From NCBI RefSeq assembly GCF_009829925.1, contig NZ_SNVJ01000015.1, forward strand, positions 1 through 64,000: a stretch of 64,000 nucleotides of DNA. The letters run 5' to 3'. Below the pieces are notes generated by a model. The model had not been told where the DNA came from. It searched no databases and worked only from the letters and a program-made list of their open reading frames with translations. How positions within the stretch are numbered: position 1 is the stretch's first letter; each line of letters opens with the position of its first letter. The position numbers and the translations under genes are program-made. This DNA comes from Teichococcus coralli. Lineage in GTDB: Bacteria; Pseudomonadota; Alphaproteobacteria; Acetobacterales; Acetobacteraceae. Shown here piece by piece: positions 51,673 to 62,016 of the stretch.

Positions 51673-51701
51673 CGAAAAAGGGGGAGCCGAAGCTCCCCCT
51701 T
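51673..51701 (-). terminator. Canonical intrinsic terminator behind typA
   Basis: On the minus strand a perfect stem AAGGGGGAGC / GCTCCCCCTT (51678-51687, 51692-51701) is closed by TTCG, an extra-stable UUCG tetraloop. It is followed by TTTTTCG. Located 10 nt after the typA stop. Confidence 0.9.
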
Positions 51702-51710
51702 GCCGGTGGC

Positions 51711-53540
<1,830 letters not shown>

Positions 53541-53746
53541 AAGGCGGGCAGTCCCGGGGCTGCGCCGCCTGCGCACACAGCCCGGCGACCCTTCCGCAGG
53601 CATGCGGCGGGGTTCGGGCAGGGCTGGCCGGGCGGCTTGTTGCGCCGCACAGATAGGATGCCTGAGCGCAAAAAGCGAGCCTTTCGCGCATGATCACCCC
53701 GGCGGGACGCGCAGGGCAGCCCCGCCGCAGCGGTCAGAGAGGGTGG

Positions 53747-54136
53747 TCAGAGGCGATAAACAGCCTTGTTCGCGCCGCTGAACGGCCGCCGCGGGTTGAA
53801 GCGCTCCACCGCGCAGAGTTGCAGGGCCTGGTGCATGGCAGGGGCCGGGAAGTCCTCCGCCTCGGCCTGCGGGGCGGGAGCCGGTTGCCCGGCCGTGGGC
53901 CAGTAAGCCACACGCGAAGGCATGAAGGAGCGGAACAGGGGGCTCGACTCGGCGCAGGTGGGACCTGCGGCAGCGTCACTTTCCAGCGCGACCCGCTGGA
54001 AGGCGGCCGCGGGACTGGAGCCGGGGGCGAGCGATGCGGGGGTCAGCGAAGCCGTGGCCGCTGCAACAAGACCCGCCGCCATGAGGGGGAGCACGAGTGT
54101 CGGGCGCATGCCGGAAGAACGAGTCCTGGCCTGCAT
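53747..54136 (-). CDS. Exported hypothetical protein
   Basis: A protein of up to 129 residues with an N-terminal signal (TLVLPLMAAGLVAAATASL). The mature part has two Cys (AGPTCAESSPLFR and LQLCAVERFNP) and ends FSGANKAVYRL. No family recognised. ATG 54136 or ATG 54109 may be used; neither has a strong ribosome site. It lies between typA and the DUF3775 gene with its own upstream spacer. Confidence 0.55.
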   Translation of the reverse strand: MQARTRSSGMRPTLVLPLMAAGLVAAATASLTPASLAPGSSPAAAFQRVALESDAAAGPTCAESSPLFRSFMPSRVAYWPTAGQPAPAPQAEAEDFPAPAMHQALQLCAVERFNPRRPFSGANKAVYRL

Positions 54137-54242
54137 TGTTTGCCAGCCGCCTTGCAGTTCGCCCAACACAAAAGATTTTAAGAAACCGCCGGGCGGGCTA
54201 CCGGCTTCGCGTGCCAGACCCGGATTTGGCGAGGAGAGACTG

Positions 54243-54659
54243 ATGAGCGACACCCCGAGGGACGACGACAACGGCGCCGAGGTTGACCTGGGTGTCAGCC
54301 TGGAAACCGTTGCCACCGTGGTGGACCATCTTCGTGCCATCCAGGAGAGCGAGGACAGCGACGAGCTCGACACCGACGATGAGGACGGCAGCGACACCGA
54401 GCAGGATTTCGACGAGGACACCCTCGCCACCTTCATCGACGAGTTGAACGAGGACGAGCAGGCGGCGCTGGTGGCGCTGGCCTGGACCGGCCGCGGCGAC
54501 TACGAGGCGGAGGAATGGGAGGAGGCGGTGCGCCTGGCCAAGGAGCGGGGTGCCGGCACCGACACGGCGGCCTATCTGCTGGGCATGGACATGGCGGGGG
54601 ACCTGCTCGCCGAGGGGCTTGCCGCCTTCGGCATCGCCGTTGAGGACGTCGAGCGCTGA
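54243..54659 (+). CDS. DUF3775 protein
   Basis: The 138-residue acidic protein has a Glu/Asp-rich N-terminal half (DELDTDDEDGSDTEQDFDED) and the DUF3775 core FIDELNEDEQAALVALAWTGRG, EWEEAVRLAKE and TAAYLLGMDMAGDLLAEGL. Function unknown, cytoplasmic. GGAGAGACTG precedes ATG 54243. It converges on the DUF1194 gene, with a very stable hairpin between. Confidence 0.85.
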   Translation: MSDTPRDDDNGAEVDLGVSLETVATVVDHLRAIQESEDSDELDTDDEDGSDTEQDFDEDTLATFIDELNEDEQAALVALAWTGRGDYEAEEWEEAVRLAKERGAGTDTAAYLLGMDMAGDLLAEGLAAFGIAVEDVER

Positions 54660-54662
54660 AAA

Positions 54663-54698
54663 GCCGCCCCGGCCCCCATCGCCGGGGGCCGGGGCGGC
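54663..54698. terminator. 15-bp bidirectional hairpin between convergent genes
   Basis: A perfect 15-bp stem GCCGCCCCGGCCCCC / GGGGGCCGGGGCGGC (54663-54677, 54684-54698) with a 6-nt loop lies between the DUF3775 and DUF1194 stop codons. The length and GC content make it the strongest stem in the window, but there is no U tract. Confidence 0.7.
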
Positions 54699-54713
54699 GC
54701 CAAGCGCCGGGCG

Positions 54714-55451
54714 TCAGACGTGTTCCAGCACCGGTCCGGGCAGGCCGGCGATCTCGCGGATCAGCTTGCGGCGCACCGCCGTGCCGAAGCTCTCGAAATC
54801 CTCCACCGATATCACGAAGGCCCCAGGGCCGCCGATCACCGCCTCGGCGTAGTACTGGTCCAGCGGCAAGGCCGGGCGGCGGCCAAAGGTGGGGCGGTCG
54901 TTCATGATCGGCAGGCCGTTGATCACGACGCCCTGGGCGACCGCCGCGTCGCGCGCGCCTTCCACCGGCGGGCCCGAGTTGTTCACGCCGTCGCCCGAGA
55001 TGTCGATCACCCGGCGCAGGCCTTCGAAGGGCGCTTCCGCCAGCATCTGAGCGCTGAAGGTGATGCCGTTGGAGATCGAGGTCCAGGAGAGCGAGGCATG
55101 CGGCGCCTCGGCGAGCGCGCTGGCCCATCCCTCGGCGTCGCGCTGGCTGGCGATCCGCCGCCAGGGCAGCACCTGCCGCTGGTACTCGGCGCCCGCCCAT
55201 TCGACATAGGTGACGCCGATCGCCCCCAGCATGCCGCCCTGGATCGCCTCGACCACCCTGGGATCGGTCATGGCGGCGCGATAGCCTTCCCGTTGCAACC
55301 GGGCCTCGTCCTCGTCCACCGAGCGTGAAACATCCACCGCAAGCACCAGCAGGACATCCACCGCTTCCTCGGCGCGGAGCGGGCGGGGGAGCCATGCGCC
55401 GGCCCAGGCGAGGCCCGCCGTCGCTGCCAGCATGGAACGTCGCCGCATCAT
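54714..55451 (-). CDS. DUF1194 exported von Willebrand factor A-type protein
   Basis: The 245-residue protein has a signal peptide (to about 27, with RRR start) and a VWA-like fold with the MIDAS motif DVSRS (Asp40, Ser42, Ser44). LRRVIDISGDGVNNSG carries a second metal-ligand Asp. DUF1194 proteins are periplasmic and uncharacterised. Start 55451 is preceded by a GAGGCGG-type site. Confidence 0.85.
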   Translation of the reverse strand: MMRRRSMLAATAGLAWAGAWLPRPLRAEEAVDVLLVLAVDVSRSVDEDEARLQREGYRAAMTDPRVVEAIQGGMLGAIGVTYVEWAGAEYQRQVLPWRRIASQRDAEGWASALAEAPHASLSWTSISNGITFSAQMLAEAPFEGLRRVIDISGDGVNNSGPPVEGARDAAVAQGVVINGLPIMNDRPTFGRRPALPLDQYYAEAVIGGPGAFVISVEDFESFGTAVRRKLIREIAGLPGPVLEHV

Positions 55452-55662
55452 CCGCCTCCTGGCTGATCCAGGTCAGAAAAGCCGTTGCGCGGAAAAATGC
55501 TGCAACCGTTGCTTGCACAAGATTGTGCGGATGCCGTTCCGTTCCGGCTGCCTGGGTGGCCAGAAGAGTGCCTCGGAAGCAAGCCGTCGCGGGAGCGGAA
55601 ATTCAGGTCGGGCCCGCAAGGCTTTCCGCGGGATCCGTGGTCGTTGCCGCCACGGCGAAGCC

Positions 55663-55692
55663 TCCGGAGGGCGAAAGCTTCCGGAGGGCGAA
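55663..55692. repeat. 13-bp direct repeat just behind ccmI
   Basis: TCCGGAGGGCGAA occurs twice with a 17-bp period (55663-55675, 55680-55692), 20 bp beyond the ccmI stop. Each copy contains the TCCGGA palindrome. It may be part of the operon's 3' end; nothing more can be said. Confidence 0.4.
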
Positions 55693-55711
55693 CGTTTCCA
55701 CCGGGCCAGCC

Positions 55712-56566
55712 TCAGGGCAAGGCGTCGAGCCGTTGGCGCAGCAGCCTGCGCCAGGGCGAATCCGGCGGCAGCGCGGCCATCAGGGTGGTCCAGGCCGCCC
55801 GCGCCGCCTCGGGGCGGCCCGCCTGCGCGTCGGCCATGCCGCGCAGGAAGCGGAGCTGCGGGGAGTTCGGCTCCACCGCCAGTGCCTTGTCCAGCAGTGC
55901 TGCAGCCCGGTCGAATTGGCTAAGCTCGATCCGCAGGCCCGCCAACTCGGCCGCCAGGTCGGGATCGAAGCGGGTGCCGAGGGCGTGTTCCCAGGCTTCG
56001 GCGGCGGCGGTCAGGCGGCCTCTTCCGCGCTGGGCGTTGCCGAGAAGGATCCAGCCCTGGCGCGCCGCCTCGCTTCCGGGCGGCAGCTGCTCGATCCGGC
56101 TGCGCAGCTGCGCCAACAGCGCCTCCTCCCGCGCCGCCTCCGCCGCGCGCTCGCGGAAGGGAGCGGCGGGAATGTCGGGGTGGCCGCCCCAGAGATAGAT
56201 CCCGAAGCCGGCCGCCGGAACCAGGAACAGCGACGCCGCCAGCAACGCGGCGCCCCCCGAGAGGGCGCCGGGTGTAGTCCTGGGTGTGGTCCGGGGGGTA
56301 GCCCCTGGAGAGCCCCGTGTGGCGCGGCTGGCGGGAACGGTTTCCGGCGTGGCGAGCAGGCGGCGCTGCACCTCCACCACGGCGGCGCGGTGGGCGCTCT
56401 CCTCCAGGCGACCCGCCTCGCGCTCGCGCTCCAGCTCGGCGAGCTGGGCCCGGTAGAGGGCGAGGTCGGCCTCGCGGCGGCCGGTCAGGCGAGCGGGGCG
56501 GAGCAGGGCGAAGGCCAGCGGCGCCAGGACGAGCGCGGCCAGTGCCAGGAACAGCAGCCAGATCAT
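55712..56566 (-). CDS. ccmI: Cytochrome c biogenesis protein CcmI
   Basis: CcmI helps present apocytochrome c to the haem ligation complex. The 284-residue protein has an N-terminal membrane segment (about 2-22), a cytoplasmic ADLALYRAQLAELEREREAGRL stretch, a second membrane segment (about 100-125) and periplasmic tetratricopeptide-like repeats such as GWILLGNAQRGRGRLTAAAE. The start overlaps the ccmH stop (ATGA). Confidence 0.87.
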   Translation of the reverse strand: MIWLLFLALAALVLAPLAFALLRPARLTGRREADLALYRAQLAELEREREAGRLEESAHRAAVVEVQRRLLATPETVPASRATRGSPGATPRTTPRTTPGALSGGAALLAASLFLVPAAGFGIYLWGGHPDIPAAPFRERAAEAAREEALLAQLRSRIEQLPPGSEAARQGWILLGNAQRGRGRLTAAAEAWEHALGTRFDPDLAAELAGLRIELSQFDRAAALLDKALAVEPNSPQLRFLRGMADAQAGRPEAARAAWTTLMAALPPDSPWRRLLRQRLDALP

Positions 56567-57027
56567 TCCGCCGGGTCTTTCTCCAGCGCGGCGAGGCGCG
56601 CCTGTTCCTCGGCCGAGAGGGGCAGGGGCTCGGGCGCCGCGCCGCGCCGACGGAGCAGCAGGATGGCGGCCAGCCCGCCGCCCAGCGCCAGCACCGGCAT
56701 GCCCCAGAGCGCGGCCGTCAGCAGGTTGAAGGGGGGGCGCAGCAGCACGAAGTCGCCGTAGCGTGCATGGAGGTAGTCGATCACCGCGGCGTCGCTGTCG
56801 CCCGCCGCCACCCGTTCGCGCACGATATGGCGCAGGTCTCGCGCCAGGTCGGCGTGGCTGTCCTCGATGGACTCGTTCTGACAGACCAGGCAGCGAAGCT
56901 GCCGCCCGATCTCCTGGGCGCGCTGCTCCTGCGCCGGATCGGGCAGCATCTCGGAGGGCGAGCTCACGGCAAGCGCCAGCGGCAGCCAGACCGCCAGCAG
57001 CGCCAGCGCCAGCAGCAGGCGGCGCAT
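56563..57027 (-). CDS. ccmH: Cytochrome c biogenesis protein CcmH
   Basis: CcmH is a thiol-disulfide protein that acts on apocytochrome c in System I. The 154-residue product has a signal peptide, the redox motif LRCLVCQN (Cys46, Cys49), and a C-terminal membrane anchor (about 105-125). It overlaps ccmG by one base and ccmI by four. Confidence 0.94.
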   Translation of the reverse strand: MRRLLLALALLAVWLPLALAVSSPSEMLPDPAQEQRAQEIGRQLRCLVCQNESIEDSHADLARDLRHIVRERVAAGDSDAAVIDYLHARYGDFVLLRPPFNLLTAALWGMPVLALGGGLAAILLLRRRGAAPEPLPLSAEEQARLAALEKDPAE

Positions 57028-57590
57028 CAGGCGTAGTGCCTGAGCAGGGCGCGCACGTCCTGCTCCAGCACCTCCGGAGTGATCGGCCCGGCCCAGCGCC
57101 AGCGGATGACGCCCTTGCGGTCGACGAAATAGGTCTCCGGGACGCCATAGACGCCCCAGTCGATCGCCACGCGGCCCGGCTCGTCCCGCCCGAGGCGCTG
57201 GAAAGGGTTGCCATGCCGGGCCAGGAAGGCCATCGCCGCCTCGGGCTTGTCCTTGTAGTTCACGCCGTAGACCGCGACGCCCTCGCGCTTCAGGCGCATG
57301 AGCTGCGGGTGCTCGACCACGCAGGGCACGCACCAGCTCGCCCAGAAGTTCACCAGCACCGGGCCTTCGAGGTTCTGCAGGTCGGCGCTGGCGAGCAGCG
57401 GAAGGCCGGACGGCACCAGCGGCGGCAGGCTGAACTCGGGCGGGGTCCGGCCCACCAGGGCGGAGGGCACGCCGTGCGGATCATACTCGCCGGTGCCGAG
57501 GCCGCGCAGCATCGCGTAGAAGCCGAGGCCGCCGGCCGCCGCGACACCCAGCGGCGCCAGCATCAGCACGCGGCGGGAGGTCATCGGCAT
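57027..57590 (-). CDS. ccmG: Thiol:disulfide interchange protein CcmG/DsbE
   Basis: CcmG keeps the apocytochrome CxxCH cysteines reduced. The 187-residue protein has an N-terminal membrane anchor, a TlpA/DsbE-like thioredoxin fold with active site WCVPC (Cys87, Cys90) and the cis-Pro segment GVYGVPETYF. Start 57590 has GGAGG 6 nt upstream. A 61-bp spacer with a GAATTC-type hairpin separates it from ccmF. Confidence 0.94.
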   Translation of the reverse strand: MPMTSRRVLMLAPLGVAAAGGLGFYAMLRGLGTGEYDPHGVPSALVGRTPPEFSLPPLVPSGLPLLASADLQNLEGPVLVNFWASWCVPCVVEHPQLMRLKREGVAVYGVNYKDKPEAAMAFLARHGNPFQRLGRDEPGRVAIDWGVYGVPETYFVDRKGVIRWRWAGPITPEVLEQDVRALLRHYA

Positions 57591-57610
57591 TCAGGGCCTC
57601 CGAAGGAGAA

Positions 57611-57635
57611 AGGCTGGGGAAGGAATTCCCCCCGG
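57611..57635 (-). terminator. GAATTC-core hairpin inside the ccm operon
   Basis: GGGGAA / TTCCCC (57616-57621, 57626-57631) around GGAA lies between the ccmF stop and the ccmG ribosome site. The distal pyrimidine arm is lost. Being internal to an operon, it may attenuate or process the mRNA and not end it. Confidence 0.45.
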
Positions 57636-57651
57636 AATCTCCCGCCGGCCG

Positions 57652-59613
57652 TCATGCCGCCGCCTTCGCCGCGCCACGCGGCGCCGGTGCCGCCACGCGG
57701 ATGCGCCGGTCCGTCAGGGAAAGCGCGCCGCCCAGCGCCATGATGCCGCCGCCGAACCAGATCCAGGACGCCAGCGGATTGTAGTGCAGGCGCAGCACGG
57801 CGGCGCCGTTCTGCTCCTCGCCCATGACGGCGTAGAGGTCGGCAAGGAAGGTGGTGTGGATGGCGGCCTCGGTGGTGGTGGTGCGGCCCACCGGAAAGAA
57901 GCGCCGCTCCGGCGTCATTACCGTGACCAGATCGCCGTTCCGAAGCACCGTGACCGTGGCGCGGCGGGCCGTCCAGTTGGGGCCGATGGCATCCGCCACC
58001 TTGTCCAGCCGCCATTCGTAGCCCGCGAGGGAGAGGCTCTGCCCCGGCTGCACCGCGGCGAGCCGGTCGCTGGCCAGGCCCATGCCGGCGATGCCGAGCA
58101 CCGAGACGCCCAGCCCGGCATGCGCCAGGGCTCCCCCCCAGGCGGCCCGCGGCAGGCCCAGGGCGCGGCCCCAGGCGGCGGCCGGGCGGCGAAACAGGCC
58201 GATGCGGTCGGCAAGGTCGGCGAGGGCGCCGCAAACCAGCCACAGGCCGCCGCCGATGCCGAAGGCCGGACCGATGCGCCAGCCGGCGAAGGCCAGCACC
58301 AGCGCCACGCCGCCCGCGGCGATCAGCGCCGCCCACCACAGCCGCTGCAGCACGGGCCAGAGCCGGGCCCGCTTCCAGGGCAGCAGCGCGCCGGCCGCCA
58401 TGGCCAGGATCAGCGGCACCGCGAGCGGCAGCAGGGCGGTGTTGAAGAAGGGCGGCCCGACCGAGATCTTCTGCTGGAACAGCAGGTCGGCGAACATCGG
58501 CCAGAGCGTGCCGCTCAGCACCACGGCCGCCATCGAGCAGAGCAGCAGGTTGTTCAGCACCAGCCCGCCCTCGCGGGAGAGGGGCGCGAACATGCCGGTG
58601 GGCGCCATGGAAGGTGCCCGCCAGGCGAAGAGGGCGAAACTGCCGCCGACATAGAAGAGCAGCAGCCCGAGGATGAAGACGCCGCGCGCCGGGTCATTGG
58701 CGAAGGCGTGCACCGAGTTCAGCACGCCCGAGCGCACCAGGAAGGTGCCGAGCAGCGAGAAGCCGAAGGCCAGCAGCGCCAGCAGCACCGACCAGACCTT
58801 CAGTGCCTCGCGCTTCTCCACCACAACGGCGGAGTGCAGCAGCGCCGTTCCGGCCAGCCAGGGCAGCAGGGAGGCGTTCTCCACCGGGTCCCAGAACCAG
58901 TAGCCGCCCCAGCCCAGCTCGTAATAGGCCCAGTAGGAGCCGAGGGTGATGCCGAGCGTCAGGAAGCACCAGGAGCCGAGCGCCCAGGGGCGCACCCAGC
59001 GGCCCCAGGCGGCGTCCACCCGCCCCTCGATCAGCGCCGCGACCGCGAAGGCGAAGGTGACGGCGTAGCCCACGTAGCCGAGGTAGAGCATCGGCGGGTG
59101 GAAGGCGAGGCCGGGATCCTGCAGCACGGGGTTGAGCCCCTGGCCGTCCGGCGCCGGCGGCCAGACGCGGCCGAAGGGGTTGGAGGTGGCCAGGATGAAC
59201 ACCAGGAAGCCCACCGCCACCAGGCCCAGCACGCCGAGCACCCGGGCGCGCAGGGCGCCGGGCAGGGCCCGTCCGAACGCCGCGACGGCGCCGCCGCACA
59301 GCGCCAGGATCATCACCCAGAGCAGCATCGAGCCCTCGTGGTTGCCCCAGGCGCCGGCCACCTTGAAGAGCAGCGGCTTGGCCGAGTGGCTGTTCTGCAC
59401 CACGGTGATGACGCTGGTGTCGTTCACCACGAAGGCGGTGATCAGGGCCAGAAAGGCCGCGCCGACCGCCAGCAGATGGCCGAAGGCCAGGGGCGCGGCG
59501 GCGGCCATCAGCCGCGGCTCGTTGCGGGCCGCGCCCAGGATGGGCAGCACCGTCTGCGCCAGCGCGAGCGCCAGCGCCAGCGCCAGGGCGAAATGGCCGA
59601 ATTCGCCGATCAT
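57652..59613 (-). CDS. ccmF: Haem lyase CcmF
   Basis: CcmF is the membrane core that ligates haem to apocytochrome c. The 653-residue protein has many membrane segments and the tryptophan-rich WWD-type motif GYWFWDPVENASLLPWL. Conserved haem-ligand His are present in AWGNHEGSMLLWV and VWPP...GLAFHPPMLYLGY. Length is normal. It follows ccmE by 10 bp. Confidence 0.95.
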   Translation of the reverse strand: MIGEFGHFALALALALALAQTVLPILGAARNEPRLMAAAAPLAFGHLLAVGAAFLALITAFVVNDTSVITVVQNSHSAKPLLFKVAGAWGNHEGSMLLWVMILALCGGAVAAFGRALPGALRARVLGVLGLVAVGFLVFILATSNPFGRVWPPAPDGQGLNPVLQDPGLAFHPPMLYLGYVGYAVTFAFAVAALIEGRVDAAWGRWVRPWALGSWCFLTLGITLGSYWAYYELGWGGYWFWDPVENASLLPWLAGTALLHSAVVVEKREALKVWSVLLALLAFGFSLLGTFLVRSGVLNSVHAFANDPARGVFILGLLLFYVGGSFALFAWRAPSMAPTGMFAPLSREGGLVLNNLLLCSMAAVVLSGTLWPMFADLLFQQKISVGPPFFNTALLPLAVPLILAMAAGALLPWKRARLWPVLQRLWWAALIAAGGVALVLAFAGWRIGPAFGIGGGLWLVCGALADLADRIGLFRRPAAAWGRALGLPRAAWGGALAHAGLGVSVLGIAGMGLASDRLAAVQPGQSLSLAGYEWRLDKVADAIGPNWTARRATVTVLRNGDLVTVMTPERRFFPVGRTTTTEAAIHTTFLADLYAVMGEEQNGAAVLRLHYNPLASWIWFGGGIMALGGALSLTDRRIRVAAPAPRGAAKAAA

Positions 59614-59623
59614 CAGGCGCTCC

Positions 59624-60166
59624 TCAGGTTCCCGGCCGGGCCGGCTTGGCCGGTGCGGCGGAAGCGGCCGCCGGCTCCAGCGTGTTCCAGGAGGCGGCCG
59701 GCGGCGGCGCCCCCTTGGCGGGATCCCAGTGGCCGGTGCGCTTCAGCGCGTCGGCCACTTCGGGGGGCATGTAGGTCTCGTCGTGCCGGGCCAACACCTC
59801 GCTGGCGCGGAACAGGCCGTCCGGGCCGAGCTTGCCCAGCGCCACCACGCCCTGCCCCTCGCGAAACAGGTCCGGCAGCACGCCGACATAGGTCACGGGA
59901 ATGGCGGCAGGGCCATCGGTGACGCGAAAGCGGGCCTCGGGCTTGCCGTCAGGCGTCTGGTCGCGTTGCAGGCTGCCGGCCTCCACCAGGCCGCCGAGGC
60001 GGAAGGCGCGCTCCGGGCCGGGATGCCTGGCGGCGATGTCGCTGGGCGCCAGGAAGAAGACCAGGTTGTCCTGGAAGGCGGTCAGCGCCAGCGCGGTGGC
60101 GGTGCCGAGGCCAAGCCCGGCCAGCACCACGATCCACAGCCGCCGCCGCTTGCGCGAGAGCTTCAC
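59624..60166 (-). CDS. ccmE: Periplasmic haem chaperone CcmE
   Basis: CcmE binds haem covalently and passes it to CcmF. The 180-residue product has an N-terminal membrane segment (10-32), an OB-fold and the haem-attachment motif LARHDETYMPPEV with His128 and Tyr132. The start is GTG 60166, overlapping the ccmD stop as GTGA, with a perfect GGAGG 5 nt upstream. Confidence 0.95.
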   Translation of the reverse strand: MKLSRKRRRLWIVVLAGLGLGTATALALTAFQDNLVFFLAPSDIAARHPGPERAFRLGGLVEAGSLQRDQTPDGKPEARFRVTDGPAAIPVTYVGVLPDLFREGQGVVALGKLGPDGLFRASEVLARHDETYMPPEVADALKRTGHWDPAKGAPPPAASWNTLEPAAASAAPAKPARPGT

Positions 60167-60309
60167 CCCTGCCTCCTTTCCCGCGGGCCGAGCAGCGCGA
60201 GCCGCCGCTTGGCCGCCGCGTGCCGCCGCGCCGCCAGCGCGGCCATGGCGCCGAAGCCGAACGCCGCGAGCGCCCAGGAAATCACCACGTGCCACCAGTG
60301 TTGCGTCAT
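60163..60309 (-). CDS. ccmD: CcmD, small haem-exporter subunit
   Basis: CcmD is a short membrane protein that helps release holo-CcmE. This 48-residue product is too small for most length cut-offs. It starts MTQHWWHVVISWALAAFGFG, has one membrane helix (about 8-26) and a basic tail typical of CcmD. Its TGA overlaps the ccmE GTG, and it lies between ccmC and ccmE, exactly where ccmD belongs. Confidence 0.88.
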   Translation of the reverse strand: MTQHWWHVVISWALAAFGFGAMAALAARRHAAAKRRLALLGPRERRQG

Positions 60310-60373
60310 ACCGGCACCGCCGTTCCCGCCACATTGACCTGTGTCAAGCGACGCGTGGCCGCCGCACCGCCGC

Positions 60374-61171
60374 TCATGCGCCCACCTCGTGGCGGCGCGC
60401 CTGGGCGAGCTGGAGCTGCCGTACCCGCTTCTCCATCACCGCCGCGCGGGTGCGGGCCAGCACCAGGGCGGCGAAGGCCAGGGTGAAGCCGACCGTGCAG
60501 GCCAGCAGGGGGTAGAGCATGTCCACATGCATGGCCGGACCGTCCAGCCGCATGACCGATTCCGACTGGTGCAGCGTGTTGAACCAGTCCACCGACCACT
60601 TGATGACGGGCAGGTTCACCGCGCCGATCAACGCCAGGATGGCGCCGGCGCGGGCACCGCGCTCCTCGTCGTCGAAGGCGCGCACCAGGGCGGCATGGCC
60701 GATCCAGAGAAAGAACAGCACCAGCACGGAGGTCATCCGCGCGTCCCAGGCCCACCAGGTGCCCCACATCGGCCGGCCCCAGAGGCTGCCGGTGGCGAGG
60801 CAGAGCGCCGTGACCATGGCGCCCGCCGGGGAAAGCTCGCGCGCCGCGAGGTCGGCCAGCGGGTGCCGCCACACCAGCGAGAGCAGCGAGGCCACGGCGA
60901 GCCCGGCATAGCCGCCCATCGCCAGCCAGGCCATCGGGACATGCACGTACATGATCCGCACCGTCTCGCCCTGCTGCCAGTCCGGCGGCGAGAAGAGCAG
61001 CGCCCAGGCGGCGCCCACCGCCAGCACGAGGAGCGCCGCGCCCCAGAGCCAGGGCAGCAGGCGATCGGTCAGCCGCAGGAAGCGGCCGGGATTGGCGAAG
61101 CGGTGCAGCGTGCCGCCGCCGCGGGCGGCGGCCAGGGCAACGGGACGGGGGCGGGGCGGCAGGGTGCTCAC
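60374..61171 (-). CDS. ccmC: Haem transporter CcmC
   Basis: CcmC delivers haem to CcmE. The 265-residue protein has six membrane segments and the WWD motif WGTWWAWD (136-143) with flanking His in YVHVPMAW and a later HQSESV. The start used is GTG 61171; the longer upstream frame reads into non-coding sequence. It is the first gene of this ccmCDEFGHI block; ccmA and ccmB are not in the window. It diverges from the YCII gene by 117 bp. Confidence 0.93.
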   Translation of the reverse strand: MSTLPPRPRPVALAAARGGGTLHRFANPGRFLRLTDRLLPWLWGAALLVLAVGAAWALLFSPPDWQQGETVRIMYVHVPMAWLAMGGYAGLAVASLLSLVWRHPLADLAARELSPAGAMVTALCLATGSLWGRPMWGTWWAWDARMTSVLVLFFLWIGHAALVRAFDDEERGARAGAILALIGAVNLPVIKWSVDWFNTLHQSESVMRLDGPAMHVDMLYPLLACTVGFTLAFAALVLARTRAAVMEKRVRQLQLAQARRHEVGA

Positions 61172-61288
61172 GGGGCGCAACCTAGGCCCTCGCGCGGCCG
61201 GATTGAAGCCGTTCGCGCACGCGGTTACGTCATGCAACAGCCGCGCGCGGAGCGGTTCCGCCGCCGCCATGCAGAAGGAAGCCTGACC

Positions 61289-61585
61289 ATGCTGTTCGCC
61301 ATCATCTACGAGGACAAGCCCGGCGTGCTGGACCAGCGGGCGGCGGCCCGCCCCGCGCACCTGGAGTACCTCACCGCCCGGGCGGCATCCGTCGCGCGGG
61401 GCGGTGCCATGCTGGACGCCGAGGGCAAGCCCTGCGGCAGCCTGATCCTGGTCGAGGCGCCCGACCTCGCGGCCGCCGAGAAGATCGCCGCCGAGGATCC
61501 CTACACCCAGGCCGGGCTGTTCCAGCGCGTCACCGTGCGGGCCTTCCGCCAGGTCTTCGCCAATGGCGAGCGCCTCGCCGGCTGA
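61289..61585 (+). CDS. YCII-domain protein
   Basis: The 98-residue ferredoxin-like protein opens MLFAIIYEDKPGVLDQR and has ARPAHLEYLTA (conserved His) and ASVARGGAMLDAEGKP. YCII proteins are small and mostly uncharacterised. GAAGG lies upstream of ATG 61289. Its stop overlaps the EVE gene start (TGATG), a pair that recurs in alphaproteobacteria. Confidence 0.87.
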   Translation: MLFAIIYEDKPGVLDQRAAARPAHLEYLTARAASVARGGAMLDAEGKPCGSLILVEAPDLAAAEKIAAEDPYTQAGLFQRVTVRAFRQVFANGERLAG

Positions 61586-62016
61586 TGGCCTACTGGCTGG
61601 TCAAGAGCGAGCCGGACGCCTTTTCCTGGGACCAGCAGGTGGCGAACGGCACCGAGCCCTGGACCGGCGTGCGCAATGCCCTGGCGGCGAAGCACCTGCG
61701 TGCCATGCGCGCCGGCGACCGCGCCTTCTTCTATCACTCCAACCTGGGAAAGGAGATCGTCGGCGTGGTCGAGGTGGCGCGCGAGGCCTATCCCGACCCG
61801 ACCGAGGAAGTCGCCCAGGGCAAGGCGCCGCGCTGGTGCTGCGTGGACATGCGCGCGGTGGGTGCGGTGCCCGCGCCGGTGACGCTGGCCGCCATCAAGG
61901 CCGAGCCGGCACTGGCGGAACTTGCGCTGATCCGGCAGTCCCGCCTTTCGGTGATGCCGGTCTCGCAGGAACACTGGGTGCTGCTCTGCCGGATGGGCGG
62001 CTGGGCGGCGGGCTAA
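61585..62016 (+). CDS. EVE-domain protein
   Basis: The 143-residue PUA-like protein has the EVE signature YWLVKSEPDAFSWDQ, WTGVRNALAAKHLRAMRAGD and AFFYHSNLGKEIVGVVEVA. EVE domains recognise modified bases in RNA or DNA; the thymocyte nuclear protein 1 type is widespread in bacteria. Translationally coupled to the YCII gene. Target unknown. Confidence 0.9.
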   Translation: MAYWLVKSEPDAFSWDQQVANGTEPWTGVRNALAAKHLRAMRAGDRAFFYHSNLGKEIVGVVEVAREAYPDPTEEVAQGKAPRWCCVDMRAVGAVPAPVTLAAIKAEPALAELALIRQSRLSVMPVSQEHWVLLCRMGGWAAG

